A stretch of DNA of 60,540 nucleotides from Paracoccus sp. (in: a-proteobacteria) (GCA_030538425.1 JAUNTZ010000014.1:1-60540); one strand, 5' to 3'. Positions 9,780-18,125 are shown, counted from the stretch's first letter. Numbers and translations are program-made. Notes: generated by a model not told the origin, from the sequence alone.

Positions 9780-10408
9780 AGCCGCACCTCAACCACCGGG
9801 ATTTGCGGCAGGTTGCCCGCCTGAAATGACGCGACTGAGACCGCGATCCGGTCGGTATCGAACCGCACCGGCACGTCGAACTCGAACCCCGCCGTCACCG
9901 CAGCACCCCGACCGGGCGCCTCGGCCAGGCGGATCTCGCCGGTGGTCGTGTCCACCTCATAATCGACCCCCTCGCGGCGCGCGTCACCGCCCACGCCGAC
10001 CCGGACCGTGCCAAGCACCGGCTTGCTGATCGGGCGAAGATAGGCGGCAGGCCCCGAAGCATAGCGCTTCACCAGCCGGAACACGGTCTCGCGGCTGTCG
10101 CCCTGCCCGATCTGCTGATCAGTGAAGGCGGGCGCGGCGCTTGGCGCGCAGCTTTTGTAATCGGCCCAGTCCTTCCAGCGAAAGCCATGCAGCTGCCCCG
10201 CCCGCGCCTCGAAAAACGCGATCAGCGCCTCAACATCGTCCAGCGAGCGCAGCCCAAGCCCCGCATCATAATGCCTGCGCGAATGCGCCCAGGGGCTGTT
10301 GCGTTCCTCATGGCCGTTGGTGAGGGCCACGATCTCAGTGCGCCGCTCAGGCCCGCCAACCGATCCGAAGGACAGGTTGGCGGGGAAACGTATCTCGTGA
10401 AAGCTCAT
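9776..10408 (-). CDS. GTA g12: distal tail protein (DUF2460)
   Basis: A 210-aa DUF2460 (TIGR02217-type) protein. Typical segments are FHEIRFPANLSFGSVGGPER at the N-terminus, HSRRHYDAGLGLRSLDDVEA, and FRWKDWADYKSC. It forms the distal tail ring between tube and hub. ATG 10408 follows GAGGTGCC. Gene spacing to g11 is 9 bp. Confidence 0.94.
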   Translation of the reverse strand: MSFHEIRFPANLSFGSVGGPERRTEIVALTNGHEERNSPWAHSRRHYDAGLGLRSLDDVEALIAFFEARAGQLHGFRWKDWADYKSCAPSAAPAFTDQQIGQGDSRETVFRLVKRYASGPAAYLRPISKPVLGTVRVGVGGDARREGVDYEVDTTTGEIRLAEAPGRGAAVTAGFEFDVPVRFDTDRIAVSVASFQAGNLPQIPVVEVRL

Positions 10409-10417
10409 CTTGGCACC

Positions 10418-11059
10418 TCAGGCATTGCGTGCGCCGCGCGCCAGCAGGCGGTTCACCTGCGCGGCAATCTGGCTTTGGCTGCGGGCGAAACCCGCGACAT
10501 CGGGCGTCGAGACATTGATCGAGACGTTGACATGGCGCGCGCCGCCCTGCGCCTGCACGCCCAGCCGCCCGTCCGCGCCACGCATCAGCGGCATAATCGC
10601 CTCGGGGCCCGCCTCGCCCATCAGGCCCAGACCGCCGCGCATCGGGAAATGCGTGGGCGCGGTCACCACGCCGCCGCGCGCAAAGGCGGTGACGCGGCCC
10701 TGCGCAAAGGCGGCACCGTCAGCGAAGGGCGCGACCGCGCCCCCGATCCCCTGCGCCATCGCGCCCGCCACGGCCTGTTGCACGGGCTTCATCGCGATGG
10801 CCAGCATCGTGTCGGCCATCGCGCGGCCGACATGGCGCAGCGCATCGCCCAGCTTCATGCCGTCAAAGACCAGCCCGTCAAATGCGCGGCGCAGCCCGCT
10901 TTCAATCCCGCCCGCCAGCGTGCCAACTTCACGAGAGGTCAGCATCATCGACTGGCGCATCCGCTCCAGCTCGGCGGTGAAAGCCTGCACCATCGCCTGC
11001 GACTGGCGCATATTGGGGCCGCCATCCTCCCCGAACTCAAACCCGTTCCTGTCGGTCAT
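10418..11059 (-). CDS. GTA g11: tail tape measure protein
   Basis: About 213 aa, short for a tape measure but normal for the short-tailed GTA particle, since tape length scales with tail length. It is helical at the N-terminus (MRQSQAMVQAFTAELERMRQ) and has a glycine/alanine-rich hydrophobic middle (AVAGAMAQGIGGAVAPFADG). The GEAGPEAIMPLMRGADGRLG block is the conserved C-terminal tape-measure motif. I chose the ATG at 11059 (GGAG six bases upstream). It overlaps g10.1 by 23 bp. Confidence 0.92.
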   Translation of the reverse strand: MTDRNGFEFGEDGGPNMRQSQAMVQAFTAELERMRQSMMLTSREVGTLAGGIESGLRRAFDGLVFDGMKLGDALRHVGRAMADTMLAIAMKPVQQAVAGAMAQGIGGAVAPFADGAAFAQGRVTAFARGGVVTAPTHFPMRGGLGLMGEAGPEAIMPLMRGADGRLGVQAQGGARHVNVSINVSTPDVAGFARSQSQIAAQVNRLLARGARNA

Positions 11060-11255
11060 CCTCAACTCCTGTCTTGTCGGGCCAGCGCGCCGCCAGCGCG
11101 TCCAGCCGGGCGCGGGTCATCGGCGCCGCGCCCTGTTCGATCCCCAGCATCAGCGCCAGCTCAGCAGGCGTCAGCGACCAGAAGCATTCGGGCGTCAGGC
11201 CAAGCCCGCGCATCCCCGCCCGCATCAGGCCGGGCCAGTCCAGCCGCCCGCTCAT
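11037..11255 (-). CDS. GTA g10.1: small tail assembly chaperone-like protein
   Basis: A 72-aa protein with the segment FWSLTPAELALMLG, the conserved motif of the small phage tail-assembly chaperone family found between g10 and g11 in Rhodobacterales GTAs. Position, size and ATGA overlap with g10 all fit. It probably assists assembly of the tail tube around the tape measure and is not itself a major particle component. Confidence 0.88.
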   Translation of the reverse strand: MSGRLDWPGLMRAGMRGLGLTPECFWSLTPAELALMLGIEQGAAPMTRARLDALAARWPDKTGVEDDRQERV

Positions 11256-11563
11256 GGTGGCATCGCGAATGCCAGCGCCAGCAGCCGCGCTGCAGCCTGC
11301 GCCGCACCCACCGGGCCGCCCGCAATCTCGGCACTGGCCAGATCCAGCGCGGGCGCGCCCGCACCCGCCAGCCCCGCCTCCAGCACCGCCAGAACATCGG
11401 CGGCGCGAAAGCCCCCCGCCTCGAACCGCGCCGCCAGATCGGCCAGCGAATCCGCGCCCAGCCGCGTTTCAAGCGCGGCCAGCGCGCCCAGGCTCAGCCG
11501 CGCGGGATAGGCGATCCCGTCCACGACCAGTTCGACCTCGCCCCGCATCGGATTGACCATCAC
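11252..11563 (-). CDS. GTA g10: gene transfer agent family protein, tail assembly chaperone
   Basis: A 103-aa member of the GTA gp10 family (VELVVDGIAYPARLSLGALA, then TRLGADSLADLAARFEAGG). In tailed phages the pair of small genes between tail tube and tape measure act as tail chaperones, and g10/g10.1 occupy that place. The start overlaps the g9 stop by 4 bp. Confidence 0.9.
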   Translation of the reverse strand: MMVNPMRGEVELVVDGIAYPARLSLGALAALETRLGADSLADLAARFEAGGFRAADVLAVLEAGLAGAGAPALDLASAEIAGGPVGAAQAAARLLALAFAMPP

Positions 11564-11973
11564 AGCGGGGTAAAGCGCAGCGCGCCCGCACTGGCCAGCG
11601 CGATCTCATAGGTGGCCTCGCCGTTATGGCTGCCCGAATATTCCAGCGACGTGATCTGGAACGGCCCCTCGATGATGCCGAAATCGGGCACGATCACCTG
11701 GCAATCGGGCACCTCGCCGTCAAAGAACACCTGACGCGCGCGCCCGTCCGTGTCCGCATCGCGAAACACCCCCGAACCCGAGACCGAGGCCGAGCGCACG
11801 CCCGCGCCCCCCAGCAACTCGCGCCAGCGGCCCTCGCTTTCAAGCGAGGTGACATCCACCGTCTCGGCGTTGAAGCCGATGCGGGTGGCCCGCAGCCCGG
11901 CAATGGTCTCGAACTGGCCTGCGCCATTCATATCCATCTTGATCAGCAGATCCCGTCCGTTCTGAACCGCCAT
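11560..11973 (-). CDS. GTA g9: major tail (tube) protein
   Basis: A 137-aa TP901-1-type major tail protein. Recognisable segments are MAVQNGRDLLIKMDMNG at the start, FNAETVDVTSLESEGRWREL and TSLEYSGSHNGEATYEIALA near the end. It polymerises as hexamer rings to form the tail tube. The ATG at 11973 follows GGAG. Confidence 0.94.
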   Translation of the reverse strand: MAVQNGRDLLIKMDMNGAGQFETIAGLRATRIGFNAETVDVTSLESEGRWRELLGGAGVRSASVSGSGVFRDADTDGRARQVFFDGEVPDCQVIVPDFGIIEGPFQITSLEYSGSHNGEATYEIALASAGALRFTPL

Positions 11974-11985
11974 GTCCTCATCTCC

Positions 11986-12405
11986 TCAATTGTGATCCAG
12001 CAGCGCCCGAAAGGTCAGATCGACCCGCCGCGCCGCACCGTTTTCCGACCTGCGCGCCCGCGCGCGCAGAAACCAAAGCCCAGCCAGGCGGCCCTGACCC
12101 GTGACCAGATCGGCGGCCTCAAGCGCGTGACAGACCGCGCCCGCCACCTGCTTGACCGTGCCGAAACCGCTGTCGCCATCGCGCCCGGCCACCACCGAGA
12201 CGACGAAATCATGCCGCGCCGCGCGCCCCGTTGCGTCCGAGGCGTCGCGCACATCCTCAGGGCCAAGCGCGATATGCGGCCCGGCAGGCGGCGGCACCGG
12301 CACCGCGTCATAGACCGCATCCCCGACCAGATCGGCAATCGCGGCATCCTCGCGCAGCCGCGCATAAACCGCCCCCTGAAGGGGAGCTGCAAAATGATAG
12401 CTCAT
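11986..12405 (-). CDS. GTA g8: tail terminator (DUF3168)
   Basis: A 139-aa DUF3168 protein (PLQGAVYARLREDAAIADLV; DFVVSVVAGRDGDSGFGTVK). This family caps the head-proximal end of the tail and joins it to the connector. The start overlaps the g7 stop by 4 bp. Confidence 0.93.
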   Translation of the reverse strand: MSYHFAAPLQGAVYARLREDAAIADLVGDAVYDAVPVPPPAGPHIALGPEDVRDASDATGRAARHDFVVSVVAGRDGDSGFGTVKQVAGAVCHALEAADLVTGQGRLAGLWFLRARARRSENGAARRVDLTFRALLDHN

Positions 12406-12740
12406 GGCAAGACCTCTTCGGTTGCGCGTGATTGCAGGTAACGGCCGCCGGGCCCGAACTCGGCCACGGCCTCGATGCGCAGAAGCCGCGCGCCCATGCG
12501 GAACCGCTGGCCGGGCTGCGGACGGCGCGGATCACCCGCGCGAAAGGCCCGCGTCAGCACCCGCCAGTCCAGACGCGGCATCTGCCCGGTCTGACCCGCG
12601 ACCTCACGCGCGGCGGCGGGGCGCAATTCGGCGTAAAGCACGCCCAAAGCACGCCACTCGATCCTCGCCCCACCCATCCCGTCCGCGACCCGCTCGGGCG
12701 CCTCAAGCGTCAGGGCCACGTTCAGCACAGGCAGGCTCAT
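12402..12740 (-). CDS. GTA g7: head-tail joining/stopper protein
   Basis: A 112-aa protein of the SPP1 gp16-like head-tail adaptor family, with the segments LEAPERVADGMGG, YAELRPAAAREV and [19 protein letters not shown]. It closes the connector below the g6 adaptor. It overlaps g6 by 4 bp at its 5' end. Confidence 0.92.
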   Translation of the reverse strand: MSLPVLNVALTLEAPERVADGMGGARIEWRALGVLYAELRPAAAREVAGQTGQMPRLDWRVLTRAFRAGDPRRPQPGQRFRMGARLLRIEAVAEFGPGGRYLQSRATEEVLP

Positions 12741-13342
12741 CGCGCACCCCGCCCGCCCAGGATACGCACCGCTCGCCAGCGCTCGATCATCGCGCTGACC
12801 TGCGAGGGCAGAAGGCCCGGCACCTGATCCTGACCGCGATCCTCATAATAGCGCCCGGCCAGCATGATTGCCGCCTGCGCCAGATCGGCGGGAATATCGG
12901 CCCAATCATCGCCAAACCCCGCGACAAAGCGCACCGTCACCCGGCCCAGCCTCGGCACATGCGGCAGCATGGCCGAACGCGGGCGCAGCAAAGGCCGCTG
13001 CGCGTCGCCCACAAGGTCATAGCGGTCCGCCGCAAGCTCGGTTTCGCGGCCTGCGCCATCCTCGATCACCACGCCCGTGATCCGCTCGACCGGGGCCAGC
13101 GGCAGGGGCTGCGCCATGCGGTCGCGCCAGTCGTCCAGCACCATGCGATAGGCGCGGCGCAGCAAGACCTTGCCGGTCCGCCCCTCAATCACCGCAATCG
13201 CGGCCCGCAGGAACCCCTCCAGCGCGCGCATCTCGGCGGCATCCTCTGCCAGCTCGAACCCGGTGCCCAGCCGCAGCCAGTCGCGCAGGGCGGCGACCGG
13301 CAGGGCATCGGCCCCCGGTTGTGTTTCCTCGACAAGTATCAT
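12737..13342 (-). CDS. GTA g6: head-tail adaptor (gp6-like connector)
   Basis: About 201 aa when started at the ATG at 13342, which has GGGAGG eight bases upstream; the open frame runs on to 13477, but that stretch is non-coding structured leader. The body matches phage connector proteins of the gp6 type (DWRDRMAQPLPLAPVERITG; VRFVAGFGDDWADIPADLAQ). It binds the portal ring. The 146-bp space between g5 and g6 is the largest in the cluster and folds into a strong RNA structure (13400-13471). Confidence 0.92.
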   Translation of the reverse strand: MILVEETQPGADALPVAALRDWLRLGTGFELAEDAAEMRALEGFLRAAIAVIEGRTGKVLLRRAYRMVLDDWRDRMAQPLPLAPVERITGVVIEDGAGRETELAADRYDLVGDAQRPLLRPRSAMLPHVPRLGRVTVRFVAGFGDDWADIPADLAQAAIMLAGRYYEDRGQDQVPGLLPSQVSAMIERWRAVRILGGRGAR

Positions 13343-13399
13343 TCCCGAACCTCCCGTCCAAAGCGGCCCGGACGGGCCGAAAGCATCACTGAAAAGGTA

Positions 13400-13471
13400 G
13401 GCTGCGCCGCCCGCGCCCGGCCGGGCCTGCGCGGACAAAGCTGCCAGCGACCAAGGTCGCGCGGCGCAGCC
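13400..13471 (-). other. Three-way-junction-like RNA element between capsid gene g5 and g6
   Basis: Read on the minus strand, an 11-bp perfect stem (GGCTGCGCCGC with GCGGCGCAGCC) encloses two inner hairpins: GCGACC-tt-GGTCGC and CCGCGC...GCGCGG. It starts 18 bases after the g5 stop and ends 58 bases before the g6 ATG. It has only a short C/T tail (CCTTTTC), so it is not a textbook terminator. It may protect the capsid mRNA 3' end or attenuate downstream genes; that role is inferred. Confidence 0.65.
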
Positions 13472-13488
13472 CTTCAAGGCCCGAAGGA

Positions 13489-14643
13489 TCAGGCCGTGAA
13501 GCTCAGGACTTTGACGGCACGGCTGTCAACCAAAGCGCCGCCAATGCGCTTGGTGGCATAGAACAGCACATGCGGCTTGGCCGAGAACGGGTCGCGCAGC
13601 ACGCGCAGTTCGGGGCGTTCAGCGATGGTGTAGGCGGTCTTGAAATCACCGAACGCGATGGCCGCGCCGTCGGCCATGTCGGGCATATCCTCAAGCACCA
13701 GAACCGGATAGCCCAGAAGGCGCGACGGCTCACCGGCGGCCAGGCTGTCAGTCCACAGGAACCGGCCGTCATTGTCGCGCAGCTTGCGAATGGTCGCGGC
13801 GGTTTTCGAGTTCATCAGGAAATGCGCATTGGCCCGGTTCTGCGCAGGCAGCGCATAGACCAGATCAATCAGCTGGCCCGCCGGATCATGGCCGAAGCCG
13901 CCATCGACCCCGGTCCTGATCGCGCCGATCTGGCCCTGCTGGGCCTCGATCCCGTCGGCCAGAGGATAGTCCAGCAGCCCGGTCGGCTTGTCATTGCCAT
14001 CGCCCCCGATGAACGCCGCCGCCTCGGCGCGGGCAAAGCGGTCAGCGATGCGCTCGGCCAGCCATTCCTCGACATCGAAGGCGGCATCATCCAGCAGGCG
14101 CTGCGTGGCCTTGGGCATGGCCGACAGCTCATGGAGGCGCACGATCACGCGCTCGGCGCGGGGCGTCTGGGTCGCCGCGACGCTGGCTTCGTCCGACCAT
14201 GCGGTGCCAAGTTCCTCGCTGTCGATCAGCACTTCATAAGTGGCCGATTCGACCTGCACCACATTGGCCACCGCGCGAAGCGAGTTATATTGGCCAAGCC
14301 CGGTCTTGACCGTGTCCATGATCTGCGGCGCGGCCAGAAAGCCCGCATCGGCACTGCTCAGCCCCTTGGTCTCGACCGCAAGGCCGCGCAGCGCGCTGTC
14401 ATCGCCGTGGCGAAGATAGGCGTTGAACGCCTTTTGATGGGGTGCCGCAGCGTCGGCCTCGGCCGAGAGGGGGGCGCGGTTGCGCAAAGCGGTCTTGCGT
14501 TCAAACATGGTCATGCGGTTGTCCTGTGCCTCGATTTTGGTCTGGATGTCCTGCCGAAAGCCCTTGAGTTCCTCGACGAACCCAAGCAGCGCCGTCTTCA
14601 ATTCGCCGGGCGCGCCCGCGCCCGCCTGTTTCACCTCGGTCAT
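13489..14643 (-). CDS. GTA g5: major capsid protein (HK97 fold)
   Basis: A 384-aa HK97-type capsid precursor. The N-terminal ~100 residues are charged and coiled-coil-like (LLGFVEELKGFRQDIQTKIE), the scaffold-like delta domain expected to be cut off by the g4 protease. The conserved shell domain follows (SADAGFLAAPQIMDTVKTGL; ERIADRFARAEAAAFIGGDG; LGYPVLVLEDMPD). ATG 14643 has AAGGAGA upstream. Strong stem-loops flank the gene on both sides, possibly giving its mRNA extra stability. Confidence 0.96.
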   Translation of the reverse strand: MTEVKQAGAGAPGELKTALLGFVEELKGFRQDIQTKIEAQDNRMTMFERKTALRNRAPLSAEADAAAPHQKAFNAYLRHGDDSALRGLAVETKGLSSADAGFLAAPQIMDTVKTGLGQYNSLRAVANVVQVESATYEVLIDSEELGTAWSDEASVAATQTPRAERVIVRLHELSAMPKATQRLLDDAAFDVEEWLAERIADRFARAEAAAFIGGDGNDKPTGLLDYPLADGIEAQQGQIGAIRTGVDGGFGHDPAGQLIDLVYALPAQNRANAHFLMNSKTAATIRKLRDNDGRFLWTDSLAAGEPSRLLGYPVLVLEDMPDMADGAAIAFGDFKTAYTIAERPELRVLRDPFSAKPHVLFYATKRIGGALVDSRAVKVLSFTA

Positions 14644-14673
14644 CCTTGTCTCCTTCTGGTTAAGCCTGTCTTT

Positions 14674-14740
14674 GGGGCGCGCACCCCGTCATTGCGGCAA
14701 GGCCCGCGCCCTGCCGCTTCGCCGCGCCGCCCGGGCGCGG
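14674..14740 (-). other. Cluster of three stem-loops in the g4-g5 gap (capsid 5' region)
   Basis: The 105-bp gap upstream of the capsid gene holds, in minus-strand order, CCGCGCC-loop-GGCGCGG (14740-14722), a 10-bp hairpin with GCGG loop and stem start GCGGCAGGGC (14717-14694), and GGGG-tgcgcg-CCCC (14687-14674). None is followed by a T run, so termination is unlikely. Rhodobacter is known to use intercistronic hairpins (puf operon) for differential mRNA stability; a similar role here is inference. Confidence 0.6.
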
Positions 14741-14748
14741 GGAAACCG

Positions 14749-15267
14749 TCAGCCGCGCAGCACGGCGGCGGCATCGCGCAAAGCCGCCGCCATCGCCTGT
14801 TCGTCGCTTGATTTGCCGCTGATCCGGGCCTCGCCCAGCATCGGAAATGTCACCAGCGACACCTCCCACAGCGCCAGCTCGGCAAGCTGGCGCAGCCCGC
14901 CGGGCCCGCGTTCGGCGCGGATCGTGCGATACCCGATCGACAGCCCGTCCAGCGCCCCCGCCGCGACCAGCGCCATCGCCTCACGGGCCTGTGCGATCTC
15001 GGGCAAAAGCCGCCCCTTGACCCACAGCCCGGTGGCATCCTCGCGGATCTCATCCCAGACGCCAATCGGCTGCGCCGGGTCATGCTGCCACAGCATCCGC
15101 ACCCGTTCGCCCTTTGCCGCAAGCCCCGCCAGCGAGGCGCGAAACGCGCCCGGCATCACCACATCGCCGCCCTGATCGGCCAGCCCGAACCGGCTGGCAT
15201 AGCCCGAGATCACACAGCCATCGGCGATCTTCGGCGCCCCGGCGACATATTTGCGTTCCAGTTCCAT
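14749..15267 (-). CDS. GTA g4: HK97-family prohead protease
   Basis: A 172-aa serine protease of the U35/HK97 prohead family. Visible motifs are ISGYASRFGLADQGGDVVMP, MLWQHDPAQPIGVWDEI (catalytic His in QHD) and LDGLSIGYRT (catalytic Ser in GLSIGY). It matures the capsid by removing the g5 N-terminal domain. I chose ATG 15267 with AAGGGGG upstream; the start sits just after the g3.5 stop. Confidence 0.95.
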   Translation of the reverse strand: MELERKYVAGAPKIADGCVISGYASRFGLADQGGDVVMPGAFRASLAGLAAKGERVRMLWQHDPAQPIGVWDEIREDATGLWVKGRLLPEIAQAREAMALVAAGALDGLSIGYRTIRAERGPGGLRQLAELALWEVSLVTFPMLGEARISGKSSDEQAMAAALRDAAAVLRG

Positions 15268-15268
15268 C

Positions 15269-15496
15269 TCATACCCCCTTTGGCGCATATTCGATCAGCG
15301 ATTGCACCGCCTGCGTGAGGATCACGCCGACCACGCCGTAAACCGTCATCCAGAGCCGCTTTTCCAAGCCCTCGATCATCGTCTCGATCCGCTCCAGCCG
15401 CTTTTCGACGGCGCCGAATTGCAGCGCCATGACGCGCTCCTGCGCCTCAAAGCGGTGGTGGTGCAGATCGAATTGCGCCCCATGCGCGCGCTCCAT
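15269..15496 (-). CDS. GTA g3.5: small transmembrane protein
   Basis: A 75-aa protein with an amphipathic/coiled N-terminal half (FGAVEKRLERIETMIEGLEK) and one C-terminal transmembrane helix (MTVYGVVGVILTQAVQSLIE). It lies in the canonical place between portal and protease, 4 bp after the g3 stop. Its exact role in GTA production is not established. The N-terminal start at 15496 is the only reasonable ATG; the longer open frame overlaps the portal gene. Confidence 0.85.
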   Translation of the reverse strand: MERAHGAQFDLHHHRFEAQERVMALQFGAVEKRLERIETMIEGLEKRLWMTVYGVVGVILTQAVQSLIEYAPKGV

Positions 15497-15500
15497 CGGC

Positions 15501-16682
15501 CTAGCCTTCGGCCATGGGGGCCAGCCCCAGCAGCGCGCGCTTTTCCCCGTCGCTGAGGAAATCCGCCGCACCGACGCGCCGCCACAACTGGTCCCGTTCC
15601 TCGGCCAGTGCCGGGATCTGGTCGGGGTCGGGCCGCAATGAGACCTCGGCGCCCAGATGCTCGGACAGCCACCACGCGACCGAGGCCGCCACCCGGCTCA
15701 CCAGAGGCAGCACGGTGAGGCGGTAAAACGCCCGATGCGCCTCAGCATAATTGGCATAGGTCGCATCGCCCTGAATCCCGATCAGCATCGGCGGCACGCC
15801 AAAGGCCTGCGCAATCTCGCGCGCGGCGGCCTGTTTGGTGGCGTGAAACTCCATATCCGAGGGGCTGAACCCCATCGGTTTCCAGTCCAGCCCGCCCTCC
15901 AGCAGCATCGGACGGCCCGCATTGCGCGCGCCCTGATGGTGGCTCTCCATCTCGCCGACAAGCCGGTCATATTGTTCGGGCGACAGGTTGCCATGCCCAT
16001 CCGGGCCCTTGTAGATGATCGCCCCCGAAGGCCGCGCCGCATTGTCCAACAGAGCCTTGGACCAGGCGCTTGCACTGTTATGGACATCCACCGCCACGGC
16101 GGCGGCCTGCAAGGGCGACAGGCCGTAATGGTCGTCGCTGGGATGGAAGGACCGGATATGACAGACCGGATCGGGACTTCCGGTCATGTCAAAGCGATGC
16201 CTGACCCCGCCCACTGTATATTCATAGGCGACCGGCCAGCCATCCTTGCCCGGCACCACCGCCATCCGGTCCGAGCGCAGCACATGGATCTCATCCGGCA
16301 GCCCGTCCTCGCGCAGCCCCGCCGCCTCAAGATAGCCATTCCCGGTCAGCAGGATCTGGCCGAACAGAGCCTCGAACAGTTCCGCCCGCCCCTGCGCGGG
16401 GTTCGGGCGGCGCAGCAGGTCCAGCACCGGATGGCTCTCATAGCGATGATCGCAATCGGCACAGACCAGCGGCACCGCCGCCGCGGCCTCGGCAATCAGC
16501 CGCACCGCGCGAAACCCCACCGGATTGCCGATGAACCCGCCCTGGGTCAGACTCGCATGATCCCTCGGCGACCAGATCACCCGCCCGCCGCTTGCGGCCA
16601 AAGCCGCGACACGGCCCGGCAATCCGGCCTTGCGTTCCGTTTGCGGCGCGGATTTCGCGCGCCCGAACCATTGCAACCGCAT
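15501..16682 (-). CDS. GTA g3: portal protein (HK97 family)
   Basis: A 393-aa portal. Family segments include TQGGFIGNPVGFRAVRLIAE, LLRRPNPAQGRAELFEALFG, LLTGNGYLEA and GVPPMLIGIQGDATYANYAE. The dodecameric portal is the entry/exit pore for DNA and the docking site of the terminase. ATG 16682 has GGAGGGA upstream and is preferred over the frame-internal upstream start at 16703, which would include the terminator tail of the g2/g3 gap. Confidence 0.96.
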   Translation of the reverse strand: MRLQWFGRAKSAPQTERKAGLPGRVAALAASGGRVIWSPRDHASLTQGGFIGNPVGFRAVRLIAEAAAAVPLVCADCDHRYESHPVLDLLRRPNPAQGRAELFEALFGQILLTGNGYLEAAGLREDGLPDEIHVLRSDRMAVVPGKDGWPVAYEYTVGGVRHRFDMTGSPDPVCHIRSFHPSDDHYGLSPLQAAAVAVDVHNSASAWSKALLDNAARPSGAIIYKGPDGHGNLSPEQYDRLVGEMESHHQGARNAGRPMLLEGGLDWKPMGFSPSDMEFHATKQAAAREIAQAFGVPPMLIGIQGDATYANYAEAHRAFYRLTVLPLVSRVAASVAWWLSEHLGAEVSLRPDPDQIPALAEERDQLWRRVGAADFLSDGEKRALLGLAPMAEG

Positions 16683-16704
16683 GGTATCCCTCCGTTTTGC
16701 CACG

Positions 16705-16732
16705 AAAAAGGGCCGCTCCTGACGGGCGGCCC
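16705..16732 (-). terminator. Intrinsic terminator between terminase gene g2 and portal gene g3
   Basis: On the minus strand: GGGCCGC, a 9-base loop, GCGGCCC, then TTTTT. This is a perfect 7-bp GC stem with a five-T tail, 22 bases after the g2 stop and 22 bases before the g3 start. It is a textbook rho-independent terminator placed inside the GTA operon. Confidence 0.8.
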
Positions 16733-16754
16733 TGTGCTGTTCTTTGTCAAAGCC

Positions 16755-18125
16755 CTACAGGCTGCGCATCTGCGGCCTGCGCCAAAGTGCTGCGGGCGCA
16801 ATCATCAATTCATGGATCGCCCAGACCATCGCATCCAGCCGATCGGGACTGCCCGAGCCGCGATATCCCGCAAGGCTCATCCGACACATCTGATCCTCCA
16901 GCGCGCCAAGTCCCCGCAGATGCCGCACCCGCCCCTGTTCATACAGCGCCGCCACCGGCTCAGCCCGCAGCGCCTTGCCACGTGCCGCCCGCAAGGCACG
17001 AAACGGCACCAGCGGATCGACCTGCCGCAAGACCTGCTCAACCAGATCACCGCCTTGGTTCACCTCGGCCACCAGCCGCTCGGCCTTGTGGCGGTCCATC
17101 GCGGCAATCGCGGCCCGCGCCCAGTCGGCGGGACTGCCCCGCATGGTCGCATCCTCGATCACATAGGCGCGCCAGTTCTCAGGCGGCCCTGCGGTCACCA
17201 CACCGGCCACCACGATCCCGCATTCGTCGCTACCCGAGCCGCCGCTCACCGCCGGGTCCAGCGCCACCACAACCCGGTCCAGCGCAGGCAGCGTATCCAC
17301 CCGGCACCCCTCGATCATCGCCGTGGACCACAGCGCGCCCTCGACATCCTCCAGCAGCAGCCCGTCCAGCTCCTGCCGCCCCAGCCGCGTGCCGCCATAG
17401 CGCGCCTCGACCTCGGCCATGAAGCTCTCGGCCAGATAGGCGCGATTGGCCTCGGTCGGCGCATGGGTTGTCACGGTCGAGGCATTGCCCAGAATCCGCT
17501 TCAGCACCGGCAGATTGCGCGGCGTGGTGGTGACGACCTGCTGCGGGTTATCGCCCAGCCGCAAGGCGAATTGCAGCATATCCCAGGTCTCCTCGGCCTT
17601 TTTCCACTTGGCCAGCTCATCCACCCAAGCCGCATCGAATTGCGGCCCGCGCAGCGCCTCGGGCTCATGGGCGCTGTAAACCGTCGCGGTCGCGCCATTG
17701 GCCCAGACCAGCCTGCGCCGCCCCGCCTCCCAGACCGGGCGGCGATCCGGGGGCGAACAGGCCAAGATCCCGCTATCACCCATCACCATGACCTCGCGCG
17801 CCTGATCGAAGGTCTCACCGACCAAAGCCACGCGGCGGCAGGCCCCCGGCGCACCCGCCACCGGCCCCTCGACCATGCGGCGCACCCATTCGGCTCCGGC
17901 GCGGGTCTTGCCCGCACCGCGCCCGCCCATGATCACCCAGCTTTTCCAGTCACCCTCAGGGGGCAACTGATGCGGCAAGGCCCAGAACTCGAACAGAAAA
18001 GGCAAGGCGGCCAAAGCGTTATCGCTGAGGCCGCCCAGAAACTCATCCACTTCCCTTTGCCCGGCGCAGGCAAGCCAGTCGGCGCCCGATCTCATCGCGC
18101 GCGGCGTCAAGGTCAAGCGCGCCAT
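16755..18125 (-). CDS. GTA g2: terminase large subunit
   Basis: About 456 aa from ATG 18125. Walker A is GGRGAGKT (residues ~67-74), Walker B is in AAWVDELAKW, the coupling motif is TTTPRN, and the nuclease acidic residues are in VVALDPAVSGG and SPDRLDAMVWA. It packages donor DNA by a headful mechanism, ~4 kb in R. capsulatus. The start is uncertain: a GTG at 18050 overlaps the g1 stop by only 8 bp and begins near the conserved region, while ATG 18125 overlaps g1 by 83 bp. The stop is certain. Confidence 0.93.
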   Translation of the reverse strand: MARLTLTPRAMRSGADWLACAGQREVDEFLGGLSDNALAALPFLFEFWALPHQLPPEGDWKSWVIMGGRGAGKTRAGAEWVRRMVEGPVAGAPGACRRVALVGETFDQAREVMVMGDSGILACSPPDRRPVWEAGRRRLVWANGATATVYSAHEPEALRGPQFDAAWVDELAKWKKAEETWDMLQFALRLGDNPQQVVTTTPRNLPVLKRILGNASTVTTHAPTEANRAYLAESFMAEVEARYGGTRLGRQELDGLLLEDVEGALWSTAMIEGCRVDTLPALDRVVVALDPAVSGGSGSDECGIVVAGVVTAGPPENWRAYVIEDATMRGSPADWARAAIAAMDRHKAERLVAEVNQGGDLVEQVLRQVDPLVPFRALRAARGKALRAEPVAALYEQGRVRHLRGLGALEDQMCRMSLAGYRGSGSPDRLDAMVWAIHELMIAPAALWRRPQMRSL

